Virus record (IMG/VR): IMGVR_UViG_3300048012_000124
Coordinates: 1-46,100 of that record
Length of the DNA stretch: 46,100 nt
DNA from: a virus
Strand: one strand, 5' to 3'
Shown: positions 35,492-43,688 of the stretch, piece by piece
Layout of the letters: every line of letters starts with the position of its first letter
Numbering within the stretch: position 1 is the first letter of the stretch
Notes under the pieces: model-generated
Seen by the model: only the letters and a program-made list of their open reading frames with translations
What the model was told of the DNA's origin: nothing
Databases searched by the model: none
Made by a program: the position numbers and the translations under genes

Positions 35492-37344
35492 TATAATAAG
35501 ACCTTAGTAGACCCTTGCTCTGTATTACTGATTACTGTAGATCCACTTGAGTCTAGTTTTATGATGTAATTCCTCAGCGGGGATATTGTGCTCTGGTTGG
35601 CTGGAGTTGCAGATATTTTTAATCCGCTGCTCAAGTAACCGTCTACATCAATACGAAGGGCCCTGAGATTCACGGTACCTTTAGCTGCATCATAGAAACC
35701 TGCATTGCTTAATTTGACATCTCCGTTGACATCAAACAATTGTAATCGGGTAGACCCCAGTTCATTTCTAACAAATACGTTTTTATCATACCACTTAAAC
35801 ATAGACGATTGAATAATATGATCATCTTTATCTGGCGAAGCGATAACGACTGGGTAGTTTATTGTAAAGTCTTTTTCCAAAAAAGTCAAGTCTTCTGACT
35901 GAGGATCTAGTGCTTTTCTAGCAACATTTAAATCAGTAACTATAGAATCGATGTCCAATCGTTGTTGAACTTTGACTTCCATCTTAGAGTTTAGGATTGC
36001 GTTGGAGTGATTGTCTATCAGAGTTAATAGATTAGATCGTCTGAATGATGAATCGAATGAACTCAATGTCAAATTTGTATATTCAGTAATAATAGATTCG
36101 ACCGCAACTTCTAATTGTGAGGCAGGAATATTCTTGACTGGATCAACATTGAATCTAGTAACTAGTTCCAAATAAGTAATTTCAGGATTGACGAATTCTG
36201 TATCTATAGACATAATAGATAAGTTGGATGTCAACTGACTACGGATCAAGTTCTCAACCGTAGCTTTGGATTCTTCATTTATACCGTCAGCAAAATTTAA
36301 ACTAACAAAAACTTTACCATATTGTGGGGGTATGTTATCATTACCACCCCATGTTGAAACGTCTCTTAAATAACTACCATATTTACTCATGATCATACCC
36401 GTGTAATCGTCAGCAGTAACCAAACGGTTTTGTGCAGAGAATGCCAGAGGCGCGTTCATCTTGATCTGAGAAATAGACTCACGGGAAGAACCTCCCGCTG
36501 ATGCAGATACCAAAGATATATTAGTCGAGTAGTCTTCTCCCGTATATTCATTCAGGTTGAATTCAGAACCACCATTTCCCTCTACCCCAGAGGTAGAGAT
36601 ATACTCGATTGAAATTATATTACCTGCTTGTGGTCGCTGACCAAGCACATTACCGTCACCGAACAATACTTCATAAAAACCATTCATTGATTCGCGTACG
36701 ATGTAAACACGAGATTGATCGGTAATCGTCGCAACTTCTTTTATATTGAAATAACTATTAGACTCGCTTGAGTTTCCGTTAGGGAATACCGATATAGACA
36801 TAGTAGAAACATCTATATTATTATCTGATATGACGTATGGTACATCTATATTACTATCAGCCAAGAAAGTTTTTGTCTTGACTTTTCCTTCTACTAGTGT
36901 TACATTAGGAAATACAAACTTACCTGTGGTATCATTAATCGCTTCATAGGTTTGTAGTGTAAAGAACTCATAGTTAGTTTCGTCGATTGTGACGAAGAAC
37001 TTGGACCCTGCATTTAGTGGTAAAGATGTGGGCGCATTATTCAATACTGTTATTTCAACATCTACCACCGCACGAGCTGCAGTCATCGATGTAGGGAAAT
37101 ACCCTAGACTCTCTGCATGAGATACGACGGATGAACGTAATTGAGATGTACTCAAGAACGATTCATTGATTGACATGTTTGCAATAAGACCATTGACGTG
37201 TGTATTGTATGCCAGCACATCCATAATATTAGACAGCCCACTTGCCTCAAAGTCATAATCTGCAAACTCATCACTTTGTTTGAAGTACGTCTTTAGTTTA
37301 GACTTGATATCATAGAAATCTAAGTCAGATGAATTAATAGTCAT
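35491..37344 (-). CDS. gp6: Baseplate wedge subunit gp6
   Basis: The protein is 617 residues (T4 gp6 is 660). It has the Baseplate_J-like layout: an N-terminal helical part with NTHVNGLIANMSINESFLST (about 47-66), a beta domain with FFTLQTYEAINDTTGKFVFP, FEVLFGDGN-like VLFGDGNVLGQRPQAGNIIS near 230, then MNAPLAFSAQNRLVTADDYT (about 294-313). The GDG and APxxFxxQNRxVTxxDY motifs are the family's hallmarks. Dimers of gp6 form the inner ring of the baseplate and hold the wedges together. The gene lies directly after gp25 with no gap and before the 319-aa gene, the expected T4-like wedge order (25-6). Confidence 0.92.
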   Translation of the reverse strand: MTINSSDLDFYDIKSKLKTYFKQSDEFADYDFEASGLSNIMDVLAYNTHVNGLIANMSINESFLSTSQLRSSVVSHAESLGYFPTSMTAARAVVDVEITVLNNAPTSLPLNAGSKFFVTIDETNYEFFTLQTYEAINDTTGKFVFPNVTLVEGKVKTKTFLADSNIDVPYVISDNNIDVSTMSISVFPNGNSSESNSYFNIKEVATITDQSRVYIVRESMNGFYEVLFGDGNVLGQRPQAGNIISIEYISTSGVEGNGGSEFNLNEYTGEDYSTNISLVSASAGGSSRESISQIKMNAPLAFSAQNRLVTADDYTGMIMSKYGSYLRDVSTWGGNDNIPPQYGKVFVSLNFADGINEESKATVENLIRSQLTSNLSIMSIDTEFVNPEITYLELVTRFNVDPVKNIPASQLEVAVESIITEYTNLTLSSFDSSFRRSNLLTLIDNHSNAILNSKMEVKVQQRLDIDSIVTDLNVARKALDPQSEDLTFLEKDFTINYPVVIASPDKDDHIIQSSMFKWYDKNVFVRNELGSTRLQLFDVNGDVKLSNAGFYDAAKGTVNLRALRIDVDGYLSSGLKISATPANQSTISPLRNYIIKLDSSGSTVISNTEQGSTKVLL

Positions 37345-37788
37345 TTATCTTGTCCTTGCAATAGTTAGTCCTAGACTTACTCGTTTAGTAGATCCTATAA
37401 CATCAAATACAATAACCACATTAACGGCATTGTAATCTTCTTTGATGGTAACTTCCACGTCTACTAATTTTGCTCTAGGTTCATGTGCTTCAATAGTTTG
37501 TCGTACTCTGTTCTCAATATCGGATGGTTCTAGATCGGTTGATAGAGAGAATAGAAAAGTTTCCAAACCTCCACCATAATACGGACGGAAAGGTGTCTTA
37601 CCTCTTTCCGTCATTAATAAATTTTTAACTGATTGTTTGACTGCCGCAGCATCGGTGACCTTATAGATGTCACCTGTAGAAGGTTTTGCGGTAAAACTAG
37701 TATCGATATCTTTGTTGATTCGCTTAATCGATGTAGTGATCGGAGCGTTATATAGATTACCATCTTCTATTGAAAAATTCTTTGCCAT
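37345..37788 (-). CDS. gp25: Baseplate wedge subunit gp25
   Basis: 147 residues (T4 gp25 132). The GPW_gp25 family signature is clear: AAAVKQSVKNLLMTERGKTP, then FRPYYGGGLETFLF, then DIENRVRQTIEAHEPRAKLV. Gp25 has the lysozyme-like fold of the family without catalytic function. It sits in the inner wedge, where it contacts gp6 and gp53 and primes sheath assembly. A late-promoter box lies 23 bases upstream; the gene is followed immediately by gp6. Confidence 0.92.
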   Translation of the reverse strand: MAKNFSIEDGNLYNAPITTSIKRINKDIDTSFTAKPSTGDIYKVTDAAAVKQSVKNLLMTERGKTPFRPYYGGGLETFLFSLSTDLEPSDIENRVRQTIEAHEPRAKLVDVEVTIKEDYNAVNVVIVFDVIGSTKRVSLGLTIARTR

Positions 37789-37811
37789 TAGTCTATCAAC
37801 TCTTTTTGTAC

Positions 37812-37819
37812 TATTTATA
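37812..37819 (-). promoter_or_regulatory. T4-type late promoter box TATAAATA
   Basis: An exact TATAAATA on the minus strand, 23 bases before the gp25 ATG. It overlaps the last codons of the upstream 465-aa gene, so it can start an internal transcript for gp25-gp6 within the operon. Confidence 0.75.
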
Positions 37820-39212
37820 CAGGAATTGCAACATCGATTGGCGGCAATTCAGGTAAAGTTATATCGAATGAAGTTGGGATACCTATCATACCAAGAACGT
37901 CACATAAAGTCAAGTCAATAAAATCAAATATAGCACCTAATCCTATAGCATTGAAAAACTTCTTAACAATCTTAACCCAATCGAATAGTAGTCCTTTCTT
38001 TGCGTTTTCGAACCAATCCCTAGCCGCAGTAGTCAATTGATGTATCTCATCTTCTATACAGATAGTTTTCTTATCAATATCACCCCCGAACACATCCTTT
38101 AATGGTATATTGAATGGTGCGGGAAATGGTAGCGCAAGATCAGTGATCTGTGATAACATGTCATCTTTAATTTTAGTGATCTCTGCATCCATGTCAAAGT
38201 TCTCTATATCGGATTGTAGTTGTTCTGCCTGATCCTCTATGCGTTTTATTTCACGTTCTGCCTTGACCTTTGCCGCCTCTACCTGAGCACGTATCCATGC
38301 TGCAATATCAAAGTCTAACGGTATAGGTAAAGAGGGTAATCCTAATGGGTCCCATATCGCTTTGAACTTACCGATTAATTTATCGAACAGTTCAAATAAT
38401 GATCCGGTAACAAACGCCATGATCTCGTTCTTGATATAAGACCATGTTAGTTTTGCCTTCCACTCACCACATTCCACACCAAACTCACCGTTGAAGTATT
38501 GGTACTCGGCTGGAACTAAGCTATAAAAGGTATCAACGATTTGATTCTTCGTTTCCTGTAGCGTATCCATCGCAGAGTCATAGGCATCTTGTTCTAACTT
38601 ACCACTTTCAAAATCATCCTTCAGTTGCTGTAGACTTGCGCGGAACCCTTCGGTGTCTCCACTAATCTGTGCCTTGAGTCTCTCTTGTTCTTCAGCGGTA
38701 GATATTTTCAAAACATCTATGGATAGTCCAAGTATAGGCACAGTAAATGTCACTGGTATGATTGCACTGATAAGTTCCATGATCTTCATGGGAATGAATA
38801 TATGGTAGTCCTGTATGAGTTCAGTGAATGCGTCTTCCGCTTCCTTTTCCCAATCTCGTACCTGACCTTTCTGCCACCACGGGGCCAGTAGATCACCAAC
38901 TCCCTCTATCGTATCGGTAATCTCTTTTATCTGATCTTCTATTTCTTTCTGAATCTCCAGACCAATGTCCATTGATTCTAGTTTCTCAATCTCTGCGTCT
39001 AGTTGCGCACGTGCGTCACCCTCAGCCTCTCTCGCTTGACGTTTGAGATCTTCTATTTGGTCTAGTGTCTCTGTCTTCTGTGCTTCCAGTTGGGACTGTG
39101 CGTCCACTAGCATACTCTCCAAGTCCGACGGGATCTTAGAGATCTGATTCATCATATTAACATAATCTGCTTTAGTGGGTAGGTTCCCACCACCACAAGG
39201 TAAACTAGTCAT
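37815..39212 (-). CDS. 465-aa coiled-coil protein between gp5 and gp25
   Basis: I cannot assign this to a named family. Residues about 30-110 are coiled coil (LEAQKTETLDQIEDLKRQAR, EIQKEIEDQIKEITDTIEG). A second coiled coil covers about 315-360 (VEAAKVKAEREIKRIEDQAE). Between and after these are hydrophobic, Pro-rich stretches (IIPVTFTVPILGLSIDVLKI; LGLPSLPIPLDFD; LALPFPAPFNIPL; TLPELPPIDVAIPV at the end). The start overlaps the gp5 stop by 4 bases. Hub-like position, amphipathic helices and hydrophobic segments would fit a hub plug, tape-measure-associated or membrane-contacting protein (T4 gp29/gp28 have such roles), but that is inference. Confidence 0.75.
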   Translation of the reverse strand: MTSLPCGGGNLPTKADYVNMMNQISKIPSDLESMLVDAQSQLEAQKTETLDQIEDLKRQAREAEGDARAQLDAEIEKLESMDIGLEIQKEIEDQIKEITDTIEGVGDLLAPWWQKGQVRDWEKEAEDAFTELIQDYHIFIPMKIMELISAIIPVTFTVPILGLSIDVLKISTAEEQERLKAQISGDTEGFRASLQQLKDDFESGKLEQDAYDSAMDTLQETKNQIVDTFYSLVPAEYQYFNGEFGVECGEWKAKLTWSYIKNEIMAFVTGSLFELFDKLIGKFKAIWDPLGLPSLPIPLDFDIAAWIRAQVEAAKVKAEREIKRIEDQAEQLQSDIENFDMDAEITKIKDDMLSQITDLALPFPAPFNIPLKDVFGGDIDKKTICIEDEIHQLTTAARDWFENAKKGLLFDWVKIVKKFFNAIGLGAIFDFIDLTLCDVLGMIGIPTSFDITLPELPPIDVAIPV

Positions 39213-39868
39213 GAGTTTATTTTAACAACAGTTCCGGATAAGGATATTTTATCGGACGCCCGTACTGTTACATTATTTGCAGAAATCTTCGCGTCACCTG
39301 TGACAATTATATTACAATCACCTTTAATAGTTATGTTAGCGTCCTTATCTCCTCTGATCTCTATATCACCCTTGACCCGTAGAACGTCATTCTCCTGTAT
39401 GGTGGTATCACGACTACCGTCGTCTTGCATCTCATAGTATGTACCTGACCTATGTTCTTCACGGATACGCCCATTTGAAGAATCGTCATATTCTTTAAAG
39501 TGACCTGTCTCAGTCTCATACACTTTATTGTACGGATATGCATTCAATGCCTTCTCGTTTGTGTCATCTTCTTTCGGAATCGACCCCACAACCAACGGCA
39601 ACTGAGAGTTCTGACCATCCAAGAAGATACCAAAAACCTGAGTACCCACTAACATACCAAGATTCTGTCCTTTGCCTTCATGTATTGCTGTTGTAACCGG
39701 AATGGTCACTTGTGCCCAAGGTAAATCTTTATCCTTGATCTCATCGTATACACCGTGCACTTTGACCTTAACACGTCCTAGTTTCAGTGGATCAAAGATA
39801 TCGACCACGGTACCTAGGAACCATCGTGTATGGTCTCCATAATACTCAACAAAACTTTTAGGTATCAT
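39209..39868 (-). CDS. gp5: Baseplate hub/spike gp5 without lysozyme domain
   Basis: The OB-fold N-domain is unmistakable: WFLGTVVDIFDPLKLGRVKV (about 16-35), then LPWAQVTIPVTTA and GTQVFGIFLDGQNSQLPLVV. The C-terminal spike begins YPYNKVYETETGHFKEYDDS (111-130), continues SGTYYEMQDDGSRDTTI, then VKGDIEIRGDKDANITIKGD and further octapeptide-like strands to 219. T4 gp5 has 575 residues with a lysozyme domain of about 165 residues between these two parts and a longer beta-helix. Here the OB fold passes directly to the spike and the helix is short. It forms a trimer on gp27 at the tail tip. The gene overlaps gp27 and the 465-aa gene by 4 bases each. Confidence 0.92.
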   Translation of the reverse strand: MIPKSFVEYYGDHTRWFLGTVVDIFDPLKLGRVKVKVHGVYDEIKDKDLPWAQVTIPVTTAIHEGKGQNLGMLVGTQVFGIFLDGQNSQLPLVVGSIPKEDDTNEKALNAYPYNKVYETETGHFKEYDDSSNGRIREEHRSGTYYEMQDDGSRDTTIQENDVLRVKGDIEIRGDKDANITIKGDCNIIVTGDAKISANNVTVRASDKISLSGTVVKINS

Positions 39869-41187
39869 AACAATTCTCCATTAGATAGTTTCATAGCAGA
39901 TAGAGTTAGTGTATATGTTCTTGGGGATATTGTATGTTTACATGCGAAGATTAAAAAATCACCCGACTTCTTTCTATCATATATTCTGTCTTTTTGCTCA
40001 GTGTTGGTATTACGTAAAAACCGTATATCGATCTTGTTACCGATAGTCTTGTTCGCGTTTCCGTCTAGGAATTCAACACCGTCAACGATTATGTCTATCT
40101 TATTATTAGTCAACATATACGCCATTGATCGATTGACGATATTAAGTTTATACTGTCCACTGGTTTCACTTTCCATGTAAGACTTTTGTGTATCGTATGC
40201 GTTTGTACCGCCTATCTGTGTGATCTTTCTGCTAGTAATATCACCCTTCGTATCATCTAGCCTAGAACTATCAAATATAGGAGTACCCTTATTAACAATT
40301 TTATCTTGTCTTAGTAACTTAACAACTTCATTATCGATATTAAAATCGAAGTCTACAACCTTATTCTTAGTTACATCTACATAAGAATACTTGGACCCTA
40401 CCATACCTTCGCGAATCAATCCAAATATATTGTTGGTGTTCTTAGCTTGATGTCTCATTATTGTTCTATTGCGAGCGACTGTAGGTTGTTCATCATTACC
40501 AGATGCGCTTTCTGAAAAGGTGAAAGGCATATCTGGATTTATTTTTATTCCTGTCATCATGCTTCGGAGATCATTGAAGTTTAACTCTTTATCTACTAAG
40601 GTCGAGTACAAATAAAATGGATACCCGTCACTGGTCGATGCGCGGTTCTTAATCCAACACATAGCCTCTATCGGAGTTAAGTTAGGTACAATGACCTTCA
40701 TTGATTGAAAGTCAGTAGATGAACTCTTAATATCTTTTGAAAAGAACTCGTTAGATATAGTCGAGATAATAGCACTAGGCTTGCCACTCATGGATCTATT
40801 CAAATTGTGTAGGTTAGATAGGTATCCGATATCTTCGATCAGATGAAAGACGAACATCTCTACATTATCCGATGTCTTATCAGCGCTGACTATCTTATCA
40901 ATAAAGAATGTTTTGGAAACAACTCGTGTTGAACTGTTCTGCATACTCTTCAGATCTATAGTAATTTTCTCACCACCTGAAATATCTAATGATCCAATTA
41001 TATCTTCTTGATCAACGTATGCCAGTGCGGCAGTTAGATAAGGTTTGTCGAGGTGTTCAAAAATGTCTATCCCACTAGTTGTACTGGATATCTCAATAGT
41101 TGGTTTAGAAGCAGAAGTTTCAAGTAATACACGCTGTATAGAAAGGTTATCAGAAAAGTCCTGTTCTGCTGGGGCTTTATCACTCAT
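39865..41187 (-). CDS. gp27: Baseplate hub gp27-like
   Basis: 440 residues (T4 gp27 391). It contains NVEMFVFHLIEDIGYLSNLH (about 108-127), VPNLTPIEAMCWIKNRASTS (about 170-189) with YPFYLYST and LNFNDLRSMM. This is the layout of gp27/gpD-type hub proteins in which a TP-IEAM-W-L/I-x-x-R/A segment precedes the second tube-like domain. It ends in FACKHTISPRTYTLTLSAMK, typical of the last tube domain. It sits directly between gp53 and gp5, and gp27 and gp5 form the hub trimer. The assignment rests on the motif pattern and gene order rather than strong residue identity to T4. Confidence 0.85.
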   Translation of the reverse strand: MSDKAPAEQDFSDNLSIQRVLLETSASKPTIEISSTTSGIDIFEHLDKPYLTAALAYVDQEDIIGSLDISGGEKITIDLKSMQNSSTRVVSKTFFIDKIVSADKTSDNVEMFVFHLIEDIGYLSNLHNLNRSMSGKPSAIISTISNEFFSKDIKSSSTDFQSMKVIVPNLTPIEAMCWIKNRASTSDGYPFYLYSTLVDKELNFNDLRSMMTGIKINPDMPFTFSESASGNDEQPTVARNRTIMRHQAKNTNNIFGLIREGMVGSKYSYVDVTKNKVVDFDFNIDNEVVKLLRQDKIVNKGTPIFDSSRLDDTKGDITSRKITQIGGTNAYDTQKSYMESETSGQYKLNIVNRSMAYMLTNNKIDIIVDGVEFLDGNANKTIGNKIDIRFLRNTNTEQKDRIYDRKKSGDFLIFACKHTISPRTYTLTLSAMKLSNGELL

Positions 41188-41903
41188 TACGATCTCAATG
41201 CTTCATTAAACAATGTTTGAATAGTGTTGATAGACGACGGTTTAATAACACGTATCTGTTTCAACTTATCATTTTCTTCAATATAGAAATCTAGATTGGT
41301 TTTTGGAACTGCACCTAAAGGAACACTCATATTACTTAGATCAAGATCGACTCTTTCATTATTAAGTACATAATGGTTCGCTGCAAGATATTCTTTGGAC
41401 GCCCCAGTTACAGTAACCATATCACCCTCACATATGGCAACCTCGGCCACATGGAATTCTAAAGCACTTGATAACTTAACTACGATTTGACCTAGGTCCA
41501 AGTTCTTATGTACAATAGTACCCGTCGCGTTACTATCACCCCCAGTTATGGTAGAGCCTATAGTAAATGTATCGTGTATAGGTCCGGTGGTTGTTATAGT
41601 AAAGTTCGAGTAATCCGATTTTGCCTTTTCTACAACACCGCTATATTCTAGAGGCCAACCCTGTTCACGTATCTTATCATTCATTAAATAAAATGTCCAG
41701 TGCATATGAGGATTTCTATATAAAGTAAACGCAGTCTGATCTGGTCTTTCTCCACCTTGAACATAATAGTTTTGATAGAATGCTGAATTACCTTTAACAT
41801 CATCTAGTATATCAACATAGGTTGCGATGTTTTGGACAACAGCCGATTCTTCGCTGTCGCCAAAGGAATAAAAGCTTAATGGGAAATTCTTAAAATATGA
41901 CAT
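41187..41903 (-). CDS. gp53: Baseplate wedge subunit gp53 with inserted beta module
   Basis: 238 residues (T4 gp53 196). ERPDQTAFTLYRNPHMHWTF (52-71) with NDKIREQGWPLEY aligns with the RPEELANAIYGNPQLYWVLL and GW segments of T4 gp53. EENDKLKQIRVIKPSSINTI (209-228) aligns with the ENEKLRQIKIIAKSDINSFM end. Between them, at about 100-170, there is an insert (FTIGSTITGGDSNATGTIVH onward) not present in T4 and similar to a module in the gp8 of this window. Gp53 surrounds the wedge vertex and clamps gp6/gp25. The start overlaps the gp48-like stop by 1 base and the stop overlaps gp27 by 1 base. Confidence 0.88.
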   Translation of the reverse strand: MSYFKNFPLSFYSFGDSEESAVVQNIATYVDILDDVKGNSAFYQNYYVQGGERPDQTAFTLYRNPHMHWTFYLMNDKIREQGWPLEYSGVVEKAKSDYSNFTITTTGPIHDTFTIGSTITGGDSNATGTIVHKNLDLGQIVVKLSSALEFHVAEVAICEGDMVTVTGASKEYLAANHYVLNNERVDLDLSNMSVPLGAVPKTNLDFYIEENDKLKQIRVIKPSSINTIQTLFNEALRS

Positions 41904-43033
41904 TAGTATCCATCATCCTCCATAATATCTGCGCGGGTCAGTGTTCTCTCTTCGACGAAGTTTAATGATAGGTCGATTTCTACAGGTTGACCGTCTGGGT
42001 GAAATGCCATACTACTGGCATTGTAGTTAGTAGCGATTGACTTTAGGTAACACTTTTTCATTCGATTACCAACACGAACCGGAGATCCTTCTTTCGGTTG
42101 ATACATAATATCTAATTCGAACATGTGTGGGAATTTATAACCCGCACTAACACCACCAACATCAATTGATTCCGGATAGGCATACATACGAAATCTTCGA
42201 ATAATTTTCTTGACTGCCTTTGCTTCTTCAGCACTCTTTGCAATAAATTTGAATGCGAATGAAAACTCTCTTATGTTCACACCCTTGAATAATGCACGTA
42301 CGTTAGGGTTCACGGTTACACCACCCACTAGAGATGATGCCATATTCGCCTCTGCGCTAACTCCGCCAGCCTTACCTATTCTCGTTGCCATCTTGTTCAT
42401 CGCAAGTGCTGCCTGAGCACCAGATAGGTTACCCATAGCAAAATCCATGACTCCCGTCATTCCTTTTGATGCGGTGTCCGCTAAGGCTCCTAGGATACCT
42501 TTACCTCCACTGAATTGTTGGGCAAGTCCAGCACCTATAGCACCCAGTTCAGGTGTTGCATAATTAAGACCGTCATTTTGTTGCAGTGATACAGGTAAAT
42601 ACAACTTTACAGATTCATCGGTGTCTCTCATTTCACTACTAGTAAAGGATAACTCACCCCCTTTCTCGACGAATCTGTTATCAATAGCCTTCTTATTTTC
42701 TTTAGACTTTCTTTCGTACTGAGCGTCGGTTAGTTCTCCATCCCTTCTCTTAGTCTTTAATTCGTCTTCTTCATTTAATAACTTTCTATATTCTTCATCT
42801 CCCTGTAGAGTAGAAGCAACATCTGCAGCGCTAGAAGTAAGACCCGGCGGGACTATCTCAAATATTTTAAAGGATATGCTTGCGCCATACCTGTCTTGAG
42901 AATGGACAGGAAATATTAATTTAGATGGAGCTTTATCAGCAACATTCTGTGGTTGTTCTTCTTTCTTTGCTGCTTCGGTTTTTTCTTCGGGTGATAGATC
43001 GAATATTTCCGACAAAAATTCTAGTATAGCCAT
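41903..43033 (-). CDS. gp48: Baseplate tail-tube junction protein, gp48-like
   Basis: 376 residues (T4 gp48 364). The C-terminal half resembles the tube-fold gp48/gp54 family: IREFSFAFKFIAKSAEEAKA (about 259-278), RFRMYAYPES, CYLKSIATNYNASSMAFHPD and the ending LSLNFVEERTLTRADI, which parallels the LEITMREILTLNRASL end of T4 gp48. The N-terminal half contains a charged, helical insertion (DEEYRKLLNEEDELKTKRRD) and an Ala/Gly-rich hydrophobic helix (GAIGAGLAQQFSGGKGILGA). It joins the baseplate hub to the tail tube. The gene is first of the leftward operon, with a late promoter 34 bases upstream and AGGT 8 bases before the ATG. gp54 is the close alternative. Confidence 0.82.
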   Translation of the reverse strand: MAILEFLSEIFDLSPEEKTEAAKKEEQPQNVADKAPSKLIFPVHSQDRYGASISFKIFEIVPPGLTSSAADVASTLQGDEEYRKLLNEEDELKTKRRDGELTDAQYERKSKENKKAIDNRFVEKGGELSFTSSEMRDTDESVKLYLPVSLQQNDGLNYATPELGAIGAGLAQQFSGGKGILGALADTASKGMTGVMDFAMGNLSGAQAALAMNKMATRIGKAGGVSAEANMASSLVGGVTVNPNVRALFKGVNIREFSFAFKFIAKSAEEAKAVKKIIRRFRMYAYPESIDVGGVSAGYKFPHMFELDIMYQPKEGSPVRVGNRMKKCYLKSIATNYNASSMAFHPDGQPVEIDLSLNFVEERTLTRADIMEDDGY

Positions 43034-43050
43034 GAGGGTGAACCTATGTT

Positions 43051-43058
43051 TATAAATA
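43051..43058 (+). promoter_or_regulatory. T4-type late promoter box TATAAATA, rightward
   Basis: An exact TATAAATA on the plus strand, 27 bases before the ATG of the methyltransferase. It overlaps the leader of the leftward gp48-like transcript. Confidence 0.85.
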
Positions 43059-43067
43059 CTGTTTGAC

Positions 43068-43075
43068 TATTTATA
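43068..43075 (-). promoter_or_regulatory. T4-type late promoter box TATAAATA, leftward
   Basis: An exact TATAAATA on the minus strand, 34 bases before the gp48-like ATG and only 9 bases from the rightward box at 43051-43058. Each predicted start point falls at or near the other box. Confidence 0.85.
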
Positions 43076-43085
43076 CATAAAAACA

Positions 43086-43688
43086 ATGAACTTAGTAAAC
43101 GATACCAAATTCCTTACCGATGGATGGCCGCCTTATGAAGAAGGTCATGTTATACCAAACGACATGACCTGCCGAATGGTATATGTAATATTGAAGATGA
43201 CTCGTTCCAAAAACATCTTGGAGATAGGATTCAACTACGGACACAGCGCATACGTTTTTCTAAACACCGACACCTCGCTTAAATATCATTCGATTGATAT
43301 ATGCCAATACGACCATACAGCGGTCAACGCTAATAAACTCATTGATATGTACCCCGATAGGTTCGAGTTCACTCACATGAGTTCACACGATCTCGACCCA
43401 TCTAAGGTGTCCCACTATGATATGATATTCATTGATGGCGATCACAGCATCGATGGTATGTCACGGGACTTGAACCTATGTCAACAATCACACCCCAAGT
43501 ACATTCTATTCGACGACTACGTCGGCCGACTGTCAATGGATGAGAAGATAGACTCACCTAATCCAAAAAGATTGGTACAACATTTTCTATCCAAATCAGA
43601 CTTTCCATACGAAATAGAACGTGAGTTCACGTACCCTGCTACCGATCGTATGAACCACATGGTGTTATTAAAACGTGAAGACATATAA
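43086..43688 (+). CDS. Class I SAM-dependent methyltransferase
   Basis: NILEIGFNYGHSAYVFL (43-59) is motif I of class I methyltransferases, with the E-x-G-x-x-x-G S-adenosylmethionine loop. YHSIDICQYD gives the acidic residue that binds the ribose (Asp71), and YDMIFIDGDHSIDGM (111-125) is the post-II region typical of the Methyltransf_24-like group. The 200-residue protein has no other domain. It leads the rightward operon, with a late promoter and no clear Shine-Dalgarno. Its end overlaps the GTG start of gp4 by 14 bases. Such small methyltransferases often act on sugars; the substrate here is unknown and could be a glycan built by the two glycosyltransferases of this window. Confidence 0.82.
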   Translation: MNLVNDTKFLTDGWPPYEEGHVIPNDMTCRMVYVILKMTRSKNILEIGFNYGHSAYVFLNTDTSLKYHSIDICQYDHTAVNANKLIDMYPDRFEFTHMSSHDLDPSKVSHYDMIFIDGDHSIDGMSRDLNLCQQSHPKYILFDDYVGRLSMDEKIDSPNPKRLVQHFLSKSDFPYEIEREFTYPATDRMNHMVLLKREDI

